This document shows, in pieces, positions 42,918 to 53,757 of a DNA stretch of 64,000 nucleotides. Positions within the stretch are counted from its first letter, which is position 1. Every line of letters starts with the position of its first letter. The stretch is from contig OW240913.1 of assembly GCA_933207985.1 (NCBI GenBank), forward strand, positions 326,740,444 to 326,804,443, read 5' to 3'. The position numbers and the translations under genes are program-made. The stretch comes from Pelobates cultripes. Its lineage: Eukaryota; Chordata; Amphibia; Anura; Pelobatidae. The notes beneath the pieces are model-generated. The model searched no databases. It was not told the DNA's origin and worked only from the letters and a program-made list of their open reading frames with translations.

Positions 42918-44336
42918 GAAGGTCAATAGTATCCAATCTCTTTAGTACTGGTTTTATACATCTCCCCATACACTCTTTACCCCATTCTAATATCTCCCCA
43001 TTAGCCCAGTCAATATAGGGATTGTGCTTACTCAGCCACGGAAACCCTAATATGATAGGACATGATGGAGAAGTAATAACCTGAAACGTCATCTCCTCCC
43101 TATGGGAGGCCCCAATGGAGATCGTAATAGGGACAGTTTCGTGGGTTATAAGCGGTTGTGTGAGTGGTCTACCATCAATAGCCTCTACAGCTAGCGGCGT
43201 AGGTCTCTCCCTGACCGGTATCTCATTACCCCTAATAAACTGGACATCAATAAAATTTCCAGCAGCACCTGAGTCCATTAGGGCACTGCAAGAAAACTTC
43301 TTGTTATCAAGGGAAATAGATACCTCAAGGAGGAATCTACTTTTGTTTTTGTTAGAGGACAACTCCATCACACCTAAGATCTGTCCCCTTAAGGTTCTTA
43401 GGTGCGGAAGTTTTCCGGACGCACTGGACAATTAGTTATCATATGTCCCTTTCTACCGCAATATAGGCATAACCCCTCCCTTCTCCTATACTGTTTTTCG
43501 GCCTCTGACAGTCTAGTGACCCCCAACTGCATAGGTTCGGGTTCGGACTGTACAGGGAGGTTAGACAAAACAGGTTTAGAGAATTGAGGTGCTAGGGACA
43601 TAGCCGTACGTCTGGTCTTGCTTCTGGTGACTTCTCTGAGTCTTAACCTATTATCAATATGCATGACAAACGTAATAAATTCGTTAAGACTCTTAGGTAA
43701 TTCTTTAGCGGCTATCTCATCTAGTATAGTCTCTGAGAGACCCTTTTTGAATGCTGAGATTAACCCATTGTTAGTCCAGTCTACCTCGGAAGCTAAGGTA
43801 CGGAATTCAATAGCATAATCCGAGATAGACCGGTTACCTTGTCTGATGTGCATTAGGGCAGTGGAGGCGTCATCCTCTCTACCCAATGGCTCAAACGTGA
43901 GCTTGAATTCGGCAAGGAATTCCTGGTAATTATGAGCTATGCTCCGATTACTCTCCCACAACGGATTAGCCCAGGCAAGGGCCTTGCCCTTTAATTGATT
44001 CATTAGATAACCAATTCTTGCTCTGTCCGTGGGGAATGACCCTGGTGAGGCCTCAAAATGGTACTCCACCTGATTAAGAAAACCCCTGCATTCCTGGATA
44101 TTGCCATCAAACTGTAGGGATGGTGATAAGGAGATGCAAGGAGTCCTATTAACAGTGGGTGGAGGTACACAGGGTAGAGGTGCTATAGGAGGAGACGCTG
44201 CAGGCTGCAGATGCTCCGTTCTAGCGAGAAGCGTACTTAAAGCCTGAGTGAATTGATCCATGCGGTGATCATTCTCCTCTAATTTCCTCTCGCAAGCAGC
44301 TATGTGCTGACACAGTTCTACAGGATCTATGGCCAT
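42918..44336 (-). pseudogene. Gypsy-2 Gag and protease, interrupted
   Basis: The Gag frame (44336-43398, 312 codons): MAIDPVELCQHIAACERKLE, a coiled-coil-like start, the retrotransposon-gag block (ARIGYLMNQLKGKALAWANP; RQGNRSISDYAIEFRTLASE) and a zinc knuckle CLYCGRKGHMITNC. It then stops, and the protease lies in another frame from about 43431: SALMDSGAAGNFIDVQF (active-site DSGA) and CPIILGFPWLSKHNP. The frame change at 43398-43431 may be a lesion or a natural Gag-Pol shift. The coding sequence ends at 42917, where the Gypsy-1 LTR is inserted. The Gag packages element RNA and the protease matures it. Confidence 0.9.
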
Positions 44337-44343
44337 GTCGTAA

Positions 44344-44976
44344 TGTCAGGATTACTGTTTGATCCAGCACGTAGAACTGTACAGCACGGATGACAAATAA
44401 GTAACGTATTACCGGTCCTTAGAATGGCCGGATTTAACGTACAAAGAATAGTCAAAAATACTAGCCGAGGTCAGGGAACACAGAAAGGGACACAGCGATG
44501 AGGAAAGCCAGGAGTCAGGATACCAGAATATAGAGAAGTCAATAAACAAAGCCAAAGTCAAAAACCAGGTAGAAAACTATAAACAGGAACGCGCTCTCAG
44601 ACAACCACAAGGGAAACCACGACAGGGCACTGAGCAGGCTGAGAACTGGGCCTAAATACCCCTCCTTTAGTTCTGATAGGCTGTAACCGGCCTTTGACCC
44701 CAAAGTCAGTTACCAGGTTTCATTTGCATAATTGCTGCTCAGCATTAACCCTTCTGTGGATTAGGTTGCTGCTCGGCACAACTTTTCCTGTGTGGACAGT
44801 AAATGTCATTAATCACTTTTCTCTAAGCGGATGAATACATGACACCAGGTTTCATTTGCACAATTACTGCTCAGCATTAACCCTTCTGTGGATTAGGTTG
44901 CTGCTCGGCACAACTTTTCCTGTGTGCACAGTAAATGTCATTAACCACATTTCTATAAGCGGATGAATACGTGACA
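44344..44976 (-). repeat. Gypsy-2 5' LTR with 132-bp duplicated end
   Basis: Minus strand: from TGTCACGTATTCATCCGC to TAATCCTGACA. The terminal 132 bp are tandemly duplicated (44713-44844 and 44845-44976), so TGTCA-GTATTCATCC occurs twice. Only seven bases (TTACGAC) separate the LTR from the Gag ATG, leaving no room for a usual primer-binding site outside the coding sequence. A TATA-like TATTTAGGCCC lies within. Confidence 0.75.
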
Positions 44977-46302
44977 GAAACATTGGAATGGTGGACTTCA
45001 TTGATGCCATGAGAAGCATTTTATTGAACAAAAATAATCTTGATGACTCAGCAAGGTAGGGTTGGGCTGCAGTAAGGAGCCTATCCCAGGTTTTTTTTAA
45101 AAGAGGAGCCCAATATTGCAATATATTAAAGGAAAGCATCCAAAAAATAAATACATTTAAAAAAAAAATATATATATATATCTATATATATATATATATA
45201 GATATATATATATTTTTTTTTATTAATTAATTTATTTTTTCATAAGAGTGTTCCTTTAATTAATGCATGCATTTATTGTTTAATGGTTAGAAATATAGTC
45301 TCGGATAAGCTCAATGAGCGAATTGCCTGATTACTTAGTGAATCTGTAGTAAAAAAATGGAAGACTTTAAATTGCTCCTATATACATCGAATACAACATA
45401 CGGTATATCACAAAGATACATGATGTATTCAATGTAAAATATAAAGATTCATTCACCTTTCCTCTGTTCCAGCACCGCTTCGTGGGTGTTGCTCTTCGTG
45501 TTACATCCACCTCCTGGTTGTCCTTCACTCTGCTTCCAGTTTTCCTATTCCCTTCTTTGATTTGCCTTGCTTGGGAATGCATCCCTAATCAGGGCAAACC
45601 TCCTCAGTGATGTTGGAACACTGGCTTCGTTGCCAGTGTTCCGGCCTCAGAAGAGAGTAATGTCATGTCACTCCGTTCCTATACGTCACTCCGTTCCTAG
45701 TTATCGCTAGCTGCAGTTGCTATGCATGGGAGAGCAGAAGGACTTCCTGTGTGAGGTCTTTTCTTCTTTCCCTGCTCCATCAATGCCTACACATTCAGTG
45801 TCTGCTGAGGAATTGACGGACAGCTTTAAATTGCAGTTAATTATTAATTTCTTCCAGCTTATTTATGCTTTAACATGAAGAATACTATTAATGACTTTTG
45901 AGTTTTATGTCCTGATTGATTGACTGATTTGGATATGTGGTCAATGATTAGTGCACATTATTTATGATTCCTCTGGGCACTTTGAAATGTATTCAAACAC
46001 TGTCTGCAATCTGGTCTAGAGCAGGAGCATGCCTTTATTGTTGTAGTCTACCTGTTCTGAAGTGACAGAGATCGTGTATCTCCTTGACATTCATTACCCA
46101 CAGACTGTACGCATGTAGTTGGTTGTACAGGTCTCCACTAAGAATATGTTTTGGCTAATTAGGTAACTCTGGCTGACATCACAGCCTGACTGGCTGACAT
46201 CACAGTCTGTTTTTTTTTTTGCTGGGCCTCAGTGAACCTATTTGCATCAAACTCTACTGTGAGGACATTCCCTGTAGAAGCACAGTATTCCGGATGAATA
46301 GA
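44977..46302. other. Mostly unassigned sequence
   Basis: Contains a T2-like small element (45126-45259, listed separately) and a strong hairpin GGAACACTGGC-TTCGTT-GCCAGTGTTCC near 45624-45651, followed by the repeated text GTCACTCCGTTCCTA (about 45668 and 45686). No gene recognised. Confidence 0.5.
45126..45259. mobile_element. Possible 134-bp T2-like MITE with TA-rich core
   Basis: The left end TTAAAGGAAAGC and the inverted right end TTAAAGGAACACTC share TTAAAGGAA and fit the TTAAAGGRR rule of T2/Kolobok-type elements. The core is an AT palindrome with a (TA)n run (45165-45215). The ends match over only nine bases, so the pairing may be accidental. Confidence 0.4.
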
Positions 46303-46304
46303 TA

Positions 46305-47586
46305 CAGAGTCTGGCAGAATAACCTGACAAATTTCAGTCAAAGAAACCACAGACACCATTTTCTTGTTTAAAATATTTATTCAACATTTTAGTAGAGCAG
46401 TGCTTACTATTTTTAGTGGTATATTAGTTTTATAGCTAAACTGCAACTAAACTACGCCTAAAGCTAAAGAAAAAAATTATGTTTTCCAATTAAATCATCC
46501 AGATGATTACCATCATTTCAGACATGCTCATGTAGACATGCTCTAAAACTTCTCATGGCTAAAGCTTATCTCATGGATAATTTCTTCTGGTATGGCAGTG
46601 ATTTCTTGCTGAATAGCAGTCTTTAGTTCATTGATGGTCTTGGGTCTGCACCTGGAGGTACCCTCAAAGGAAGAAATTACACGCCGCTAGGTCAGGTGAG
46701 CTGGCCGGCCATGCAACATCCCCACAGAGAGAAATCAAGTGCCCAGGAAACATCTGCTTCAGCACTTCTATTGAACCTCATGCTGTATTGGCTGTAGCTC
46801 CATCTTGATGGAACCAAACTGAAGGATTTCCAAGCTCTACAAATTTCAGCCCCAGGAAGGTTGTCAGCATCTGGACATAAGGGTTTGAGATGACAGTGAC
46901 TAACAAAGTTAGTGACAGCACACCAGACAGTGACATATTCACTGTGGAGGGTTCTTTCATGGAGCTCCCTCTGGCTACTTTTGGACCAGTAATAAAAATG
47001 TTGTTTATTCACACAGCATGACAAATTAAAGTATGTTGCATCACTAGACAGCACACTGATGCCAGCTTTGACATTTTCAAGGATGGCTTCACAAGAAACT
47101 CTGCGATTGGCAACGTGATGGTCATTTAGCTCCTGAACCACCATCATTTTGTAGGGATGAAATTTCAGATTGGTGTGTAAGATTCTTCTTAAACACTGAT
47201 CTGAAATCCCTAATGCAAGGGCATAACTGCACAAGTGTTCATCTAGCAGCTTCAATATTCAGAGGTGTTTTGACCCCATAAACTCTGCCAGTGTTTTTAT
47301 TTTTATTTTTAATGCAGGCCTGTTTGGTGGAAATATTTAACCCATAGCATTCTAGGAACACGGGCATTCTGATCAATAAGGAAATCTTTGGGAAAAGCTG
47401 TTTTTAATGACAAAATCCTTATGCTGGAAAAAGCCCTATATAACAAAAGCAAAACGCTCTCCGATTAACAACATGCTCCAATGCAAATGCTATAGACATA
47501 AATTAATATTCTCACTGTGTACCCTCTATTAATAGGGAGGGAGAATCTGACATCACAAAATTGTCAGGTTTTCCTGCCAGACTCTG
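46305..47586 (-). mobile_element. Mariner-like DNA transposon, TA target, decayed
   Basis: The left end CAGAGTCTGGCAGAATAACC and the inverted right end CAGAGTCTGGCAGGAAAACC continue as imperfect inverted repeats (about 28 bp) and are flanked by TA (46303-46304 and 47587-47588). The 1282-bp unit carries a broken transposase on the minus strand. Size, ends and TA target fit the Tc1/mariner superfamily. Confidence 0.8.
46560..47255 (-). pseudogene. Mariner-like transposase, frameshifted
   Basis: On the minus strand: YALALGISDQCLRRILHTNL (helix-turn-helix style) and FHPYKMMVVQELNDHHVANR, then SSDATYFNLSCCVNKQHFYYW with the first catalytic Asp. After frame changes WFHQDGATANTA (second Asp) and GDVAWPA followed by the 'SPDL' region (third acidic residue, near 46700) appear, then a C-terminal KTINELKTAIQQEITAIPEE-like stretch near 46600. 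The layout is like arthropod-type transposases rather than the Tc1 at 5.6 kb. At least two frameshifts make it inactive. The family name is not established by eye. Confidence 0.75.
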
Positions 47587-48444
47587 TACCATGTGCCAAT
47601 TTACTATAATAAAGTCGTATGAAATTGGACTTTTAAACCACAAAAAAAAAAAAATTGTTTAAAAAGCTAGTCACATGCCATTTTTAGCTACTGGCTTCCG
47701 GCAGTGGCATCCGGTAATTCCCTGTCGCTACATGTAAAAATTTGCAGTCAAGAAACAGCGCTTCTTGCAACAGTAGTGTCTGGTCACTGAAGAGGTTGTA
47801 AACAAGCTTTTAATGTTTTATAAGGAAAGGAATTCATAAATTTGAAGAATAAAATATGCTACTAGCCAACATTCCGTATAAATAATCTCTATGATTTCTT
47901 GTGACTGTACAGGCACTGTAAAAATGAAGCTGTACTAAAAAACTAAAAAAGTATAACACATAGTTGTAATGTTATAGGGATAGCAATACTTATTATATAA
48001 ACATTAAGCAAGATATAAAATATCTACACCAGTGGATACTGGATGGTTTCTTTAGGTCTGTACCAGACTTGTCATCTTATAAAATATTCTTACTGTTGAA
48101 GAATTGTTTAAACCCCTATTAATGTCAAATGTCACCATCTAGCCATAACGTATACTACTCTGCAGTGAGCGGAAATAATGATACCATATAGTATAATATA
48201 TAAGGATGAGATAATTTCCAGTGGATTGTAAAGTTGCAGAAAATCATAAGTCATTGTAAGTTAGCAGAAATGTGCTTACCTGGACACTATGAAAAGCCTG
48301 TTACCTGCTGATACATTGGCAGAATTTATACTGTAGAATCAGGCAGGATGGATCTATATTACATTCTTAATCTACATAAATTTTTTTATTTTTTTTACCA
48401 GTAGTACATTTATATTGCTATTTATGTGTGACTATATTGGGATA

Positions 48445-48560
48445 TTAAAGGAACACTCAAAGCACCATAACCACTGCAGTATACCCCCACCCATTGTATA
48501 TAGTCAAACTAATTTAGAGTAATTTGACTTTTTACCTGTGGTCCACCATGCACCGTCCCC
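48445..48560 (+). mobile_element. T2-like element end (half only)
   Basis: TTAAAGGAACACTCAAAGC matches the TTAAAGGRR terminal motif of T2/Kolobok elements. No matching inverted end follows within the next several kilobases, so it is a fragment. The right boundary is approximate. Confidence 0.45.
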
Positions 48561-51360
48561 TGAGTCCTCTACTTGCGAGATTTGAAAACTCTTTTTCTAA
48601 GCTAAGCTACTTCTGGTCAATTTATCATTTAAAATGTAGCATTATTATAAAAATGTATTTGTGAATGTGCAAACCTTGGGCTCAGAAACCTTTTTACCAT
48701 TGAAGGGCTGCAGTGCAAGATATAAAGTAAGAGTGATAAATTGTGATAGGTGGGTTGGGGAAGGTGGGATCTAAGAAAGTCAAGAGAGATATGTTTTTTA
48801 AGAAGCAGGAGACTTGGTGGAAACTAAAAAGGATATATGGGAGATATAAATGATTAGATGGAACATATCCAGGGTGCAAAATGTGGGGGCATTTGAGATA
48901 CAAAAAAATCTACTGCAGCATATTAATAACGACAAATGGAGACTAAAAGGAAAGGGACTAGGAACTTAAAAATTTAAGGTTGACAGGAACAAGAAAAATA
49001 TGATTAATTGCACTGCATGAAAGATACAGAGACGATGACATAGTTGTGGGGAATGATCGGTGAAGGGGTAAGAGATTACTTAATTGGATGTTTAGTGTTC
49101 CCCAACAAATTGGGCAGCTTTGTATTTAAACATTAGTGCTAATTGTATGTTTTGAGCATAGATTTTGGGAACGAAGAATGTAGTCCAATAAGAAAAACAC
49201 AATATAACAATATGTTCCTTAAATGTGTGTTATGTAAAAGAAATCAAATATTTAGTTTTATTACATTGTAGCATATTTCATAAAATAAAATATAATAAAA
49301 AGCACTTTACATCAACTTGCACTTTAATTGGAAATTATCACTGGCTATAAATAAAAAATGTGTGAAGAAGCACTTAAATATATATTTAGCACAATGTGAG
49401 GTAATTGCTCAGTCATTCAAGGATTCCTTGCAACCTTGGCTAACATCAAGTGTGGCCAGTGGTGTGCATTGCTAATTGTTTATGGCCATTCTGTAGGAAA
49501 TGACTTGAGCAATTTTTTCCTACTAAGAGCCAAGGGACATTACACGCAAAGATGTGATTATTTCAAAAAAAATCCGCAGTCTCCATATGTATTTAGAAAA
49601 TCTATGTATGTAAATGAGAGAGTCCCGATATGGATGGATACAAAGTGGCAATGTAACTGCTGTGGATCATGGTCCATAAGGTTCTCAACTAGCCTACTAG
49701 TCATCATATTTTACTGCAGCTAAAGTGTTTTCATTATTGTCTTAATACATAGATTCCACAAATGTCTTAGTATGGCACAAGGAGGTCCACCCTCGTGATC
49801 TCATTATTGCATTGAGATAATTACCATTTTGCTGTCTAAGTAAAATTGATCCTGAAGTATTACACGCCAGTTAAACAGGACTGCATGATCGACACTCCAG
49901 ACAATTCCTGTCTGTAGAGATCATCTAGAAGATACTACTGATTGCTACTTGTATCCTTTTATTATCTCAAGGTTGATGTGTGCTTCGTCCAAAGGGAACC
50001 CTTTGATGAGTTTCTTCCTGCTATATGAAACGTTATCCGATCTCTTCTATTGAGAAGAAAGGATGAAACAGGTTTTAAAGAAATCTGTATGCATTTAATT
50101 AAATGTTTCTTGTACCCCCTTTGGGCTTGATTCTTTGCATTGCAAGGCTTTTATTTAGCAGTCACATTAGAAAACATAGCTGACCTTTTCTTTAATGTCA
50201 GTAAACTTTAATAAGGAGGTTTAAAGGGAATACATACAAATTAACATTTTTAACACCAAATCGGCAGTAAAACATTGCAATCTTGAGAGCTAATGCAGAC
50301 TAATTATATTAGGAATGATGCTTACATTGTAAGTGAACACTGTGCATGAATAAATCAACAGTTCATTCTGTAGACATGTTCTTTATTGACCTGGGAACCA
50401 TTACTCTTTGCAGATCGTACTCTTATACATCATGCCATCCTTGTATCCATCAGTAATGCATATTTCATTATATTGTAGTGTAAAATGAAAAGCACTTTGC
50501 AGCAACTAACACTTTAATTGGGTTAAGGTGTATCCTTGAGTTCTCTTATAACATGTATTTTTTTGAACCATAAACAATGAAATTAGTGGGGGAAAAAATC
50601 ACCTTTCTTTTTAAAGTTGGCTTGTTTTTATTAAACAGAAAACATAGTGAAGTCTGTATGGGATATTGATGGTTTTTTTCCTATTTAATGATGAAAATGG
50701 TGTTTTCTATTCAGATTTCTTTTTATCTTGTCTATGTAGTGCCATGGCTTCTATAAATAGAGATTTATAGAAATTGAAATATAAGTTGTCATGGCAACCT
50801 GTTGTGGGGAAAAAAAGAGAGGAGAACGAAAAGACGAGGAAAGAAGACACTAGTTAGTGTTCAGAAATCATCTGATGATATCACTTATCTACATTTTTAT
50901 ATATCCTTGCCAACTAACGCATATAAATTTGTTCCAAATTGACGTTGATATCTTGAACACATGAACTAAATATTTGACATCGGTACATAGTTTTCTATAA
51001 CTCTGCTGAGCTATTTTATCTCTTTTAATATAAAGATGCTCAGTGGCTTTTATTTTTCTTGAAGTTTCTTTTATCATACACAGGAATCTGTGCATTCCTA
51101 AGCTGGGCTGTTCACTAAACATGAAAATATGGGAAATGGACAAGGGACCTTTTTTTTAGGTCAAAATGTACACATTTTTAAAAAATTATTCTAATCAACT
51201 ATGTTTCCAAATTTGCAGTTCCATCATCAGTTCCCCACATTTAAACAATAACCCTGTTAATGTGCCCCTTTTTCATAGGATCACAGTGATATCTGAAATA
51301 TGACAGTCTTTTTATTTGATTTGAGGTCTTTATTATGTAATATAGAAGGCCTAGCGTAAT

Positions 51361-51443
51361 AGTGAGTGAGTGAGTGAGAGTGTGAGTGTGAGTGTGAGTG
51401 TGTGTGTGTGTGTGTGTGAGTGTGTGTGTGTGTGTGTGTGTGT
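51361..51443 (+). repeat. (GT)n/(GAGT)n microsatellite
   Basis: GTGAGTGAGTGA passing into GTGTGTGTG runs, about 83 bp. Confidence 0.95.
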
Positions 51444-52731
51444 TTGTCTATGCAGTGAGGTAAAAAGAAGTTTGTGCAAGTCAGATGTATCTCGAGAACA
51501 GGTAAAGTTGTAGTGAGGTCTTATTTCTACCTTGGTACTTCTAAAGCATGTTATACCATGTGCACAACTGGTTTTCATGTTAAAAGTTCCATTTTAATGA
51601 TAATGCCAAAATTAAGAAGCAAAAATTCAAAGAAAAAAAAAATAGTGCCAGTTCACAAAAAAACGAATTAAAACAAAAATAGCGTGCTTTCCACCTCTCC
51701 ATGAGCTTAACCATGAGGAATCATAAGCAGTTTTAACTTTAAATTTGCTTTTGGATAAAATACCTTGGTCTCTAAGACTGAAAGCCAATGTCTCCAAATG
51801 CCTGTTCAATACTGCCTAATGCCATATGGATGAACATGTCACAGCTTTAATGCCCTACGTTGAGTCAAAATTGACATAAATGATTATTTGCCTCAAGATT
51901 TGAATTTAAGAAAACATTGCCATAAGTGTTTGGTAGAAGCAATCGTTTTGCCTTTTTTAGGAAGCTTAGAAAGAAATGGCTTTACAGCACAGTAATAGCA
52001 TACATGAAAATGAGTGATATATTATAACTCTGAATATAAAACACTTTACATGAAGTGTTACAGCAAAAAAAAGTGTATTTTATTTTGCAGCCTGTGACTA
52101 TAAAACTCAAAGTCTGATTCAGAAGCATACTTACATCTTGTCCCAGCAATCTTGATTTCAAACTTTAAAGATTAATGGCTCCTATTTTACCATAACATTC
52201 TGGTTATTTAAAACCCTCATTGAATGTCTGTTACTAATAAATAGGGCATTCATATTGACATATTCAACATTATTTATGGCATGGGTTCAACCGAGATCTT
52301 AAATAACATGATTTATCATTTTAGTTCATTCTGAGTCAACTGAATTAGGCAAACCATGCATTTCTGGCCACAAATGAATGATGTGTTTTTTTCTGTTTTA
52401 TCTGATCTCAGAAGTGCTCTGTAGGATTCGGATCTGTTGGATTTCAGTTTATATTTACAGAACCACCACTTGACGTGATATATCCCTTGGCATGGGACAC
52501 GGTATATTATCCTAATTGTTGACAAAAAAACATGGGCATGGTGAACAAAATTGGACCAATTCTTAGGCATACTGTGACAATCACATGGTCCTAAACTGGG
52601 CCAAAATAGTTAACAAAAAAAATATTCCACATCATTACAGCACCAACGACAGCCTCTAGCACTAACACAAGTCAGGATGAATCTGTGACATGAAATGGCT
52701 CTTAACATCTATATGTCCTGTAAGAAATTAA

Positions 52732-53036
52732 TAGTGATGTCCCGAATGGTTCGCCGAACGGTTCGCCGCGGACGGCGAACATAAACATAAATTTTGACCC
52801 TGTACCTTGACAGTCAGCAGACACATTCCAGCCAATCAGCAGCAGACCCTCCCTCCCAGACCCTCCCACCTCCTGGACAGCATACATTTTACATTCATTG
52901 TGAAGCTGCATTCTTAGTGAGCTGTCCAGGAGGCGGGAGGGTCTGGGAAGGAGGGTCTGCTGCTGATTGGCTGGAATGTGTCTGCTGACTGTGAGGTACA
53001 GGGTCAAAGTTTATGTTTATGTTCGCTGTCCGCGGC
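52732..53036. mobile_element. Inverted-repeat MITE cut by Gypsy-1 insertion
   Basis: Starts AGTGATGTCCCGAATGG. Arms of about 118 bp (52765-52880 and 52919-53036) are complementary, for example CCAGCCAATCAGCAGCAGAC with TCTGCTGCTGATTGGCTGG, around a spacer of about 38 bp. The left terminal part has no partner because Gypsy-1 starts at 53037 inside the right arm; the remainder should lie after the gap at 58169. Superfamily unknown. Confidence 0.7.
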
Positions 53037-53723
53037 TGTCAGGTATAGCATTTCATCGCCGGAACCCACTTCCGGGTTCACGGCGCTCAGCCCCGCCCTT
53101 TTTTCTGACGCGGTCCCTCCACGATACTTAGGAAGACCGCGCCAGATTCAAAGGGCTGGATTATTCGCACAGGTGCTGCAGAAAGATCAGCTGCTCTACT
53201 TTTGATCCTACCTGCTCCACTTCTAGACCTCGGCTAGTAAAACGGATTTCTACCTTCTCCACTTCTCGACCTCGGCTTGTAAATGGATTTCTACCTTCTC
53301 CACTCCTAGACCTCGGCTTGTAACTCTGAATTCTACCTTCTCCACTCCCAGACCTCGGCTTGTTAAAACGGACTTCCCCACTCTCCACTCCTAGTTCTCA
53401 GCTTGTTGAAACGGACTTCTAATTTCTCCTTCATTGGGTGAATTAACCCTTCCAGTGCCAGAACTGCCTTTAAGTTAAGTAATACTTTTACCAAACAAGC
53501 CAATTCCTATTATTTATATTACACAGTATCTAAAACTCACTAAAGTGTCTTTGTCTAATTATTCCTCTTATTCATAAGGGATTGCTACAAAGCCTAATTT
53601 TTCCTTCATGTGTATTTAAAGGTACAGTGACCATTGTTTCATATCAATATAAAAGGAGGTGAAACTTATTGTTGCTGCAACCAGGAAATTCTGCAGTTGA
53701 GTTCCAATTAAAGAAGTATTACA
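53037..53723 (+). repeat. Gypsy-1 copy b 5' LTR
   Basis: From TGTCAGGTATAGC to GAAGTATTACA, 687 bp. It contains ACTTCCGGGTTCACGGCG and five imperfect repeats of roughly 40 bp with 'AGACCTCGGCTTGTAA' and 'TTCTACCTTCTCCACT' (about 53210-53430). The 3' LTR has an extra 'TGGCATGTA'-like insertion after GTATAGCA, so the two LTRs are not identical. Confidence 0.85.
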
Positions 53724-53757
53724 AAATAAGTATTACAGAATAATCCAGCCTAATTCA

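Larger units (their letters stand above)
42918..44976 (-). mobile_element. Gypsy-2 copy (minus): LTR, gag, protease; split by Gypsy-1
   Basis: On the minus strand: LTR 44344-44976, seven bases, the Gag ATG at 44336, a zinc knuckle, protease, then interruption at 42917 by Gypsy-1 copy a. The pol part should lie beyond the gap at 39432 but is not in this window. The solo LTR at 24963-25571 belongs to the same family. Confidence 0.85.
47589..52731. other. Mostly non-repetitive sequence, no gene recognised
   Basis: Smaller features inside are listed separately. The block 52590-52690 (AACTGGGCCAAAATAG, CAGCACCAACGACAGCC, CAAGTCAGGATG) resembles a repeat known from fish and frogs but was not classified. 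The 95-codon frame at 49436-49723 has no recognisable similarity. Blocks near 49400-49720 and 50150-50550 look unique and could be conserved non-coding sequence. Confidence 0.45.

Noticed and set aside
45624..45651. GC-rich hairpin resembling a bacterial terminator
   Set aside because: The context is vertebrate nuclear DNA; no T-run or upstream gene supports a terminator. More likely a piece of a fold-back repeat.
49436..49723. 95-codon plus-strand frame with several cysteines
   Set aside because: Cysteine spacing does not match a known finger and the frame is isolated.
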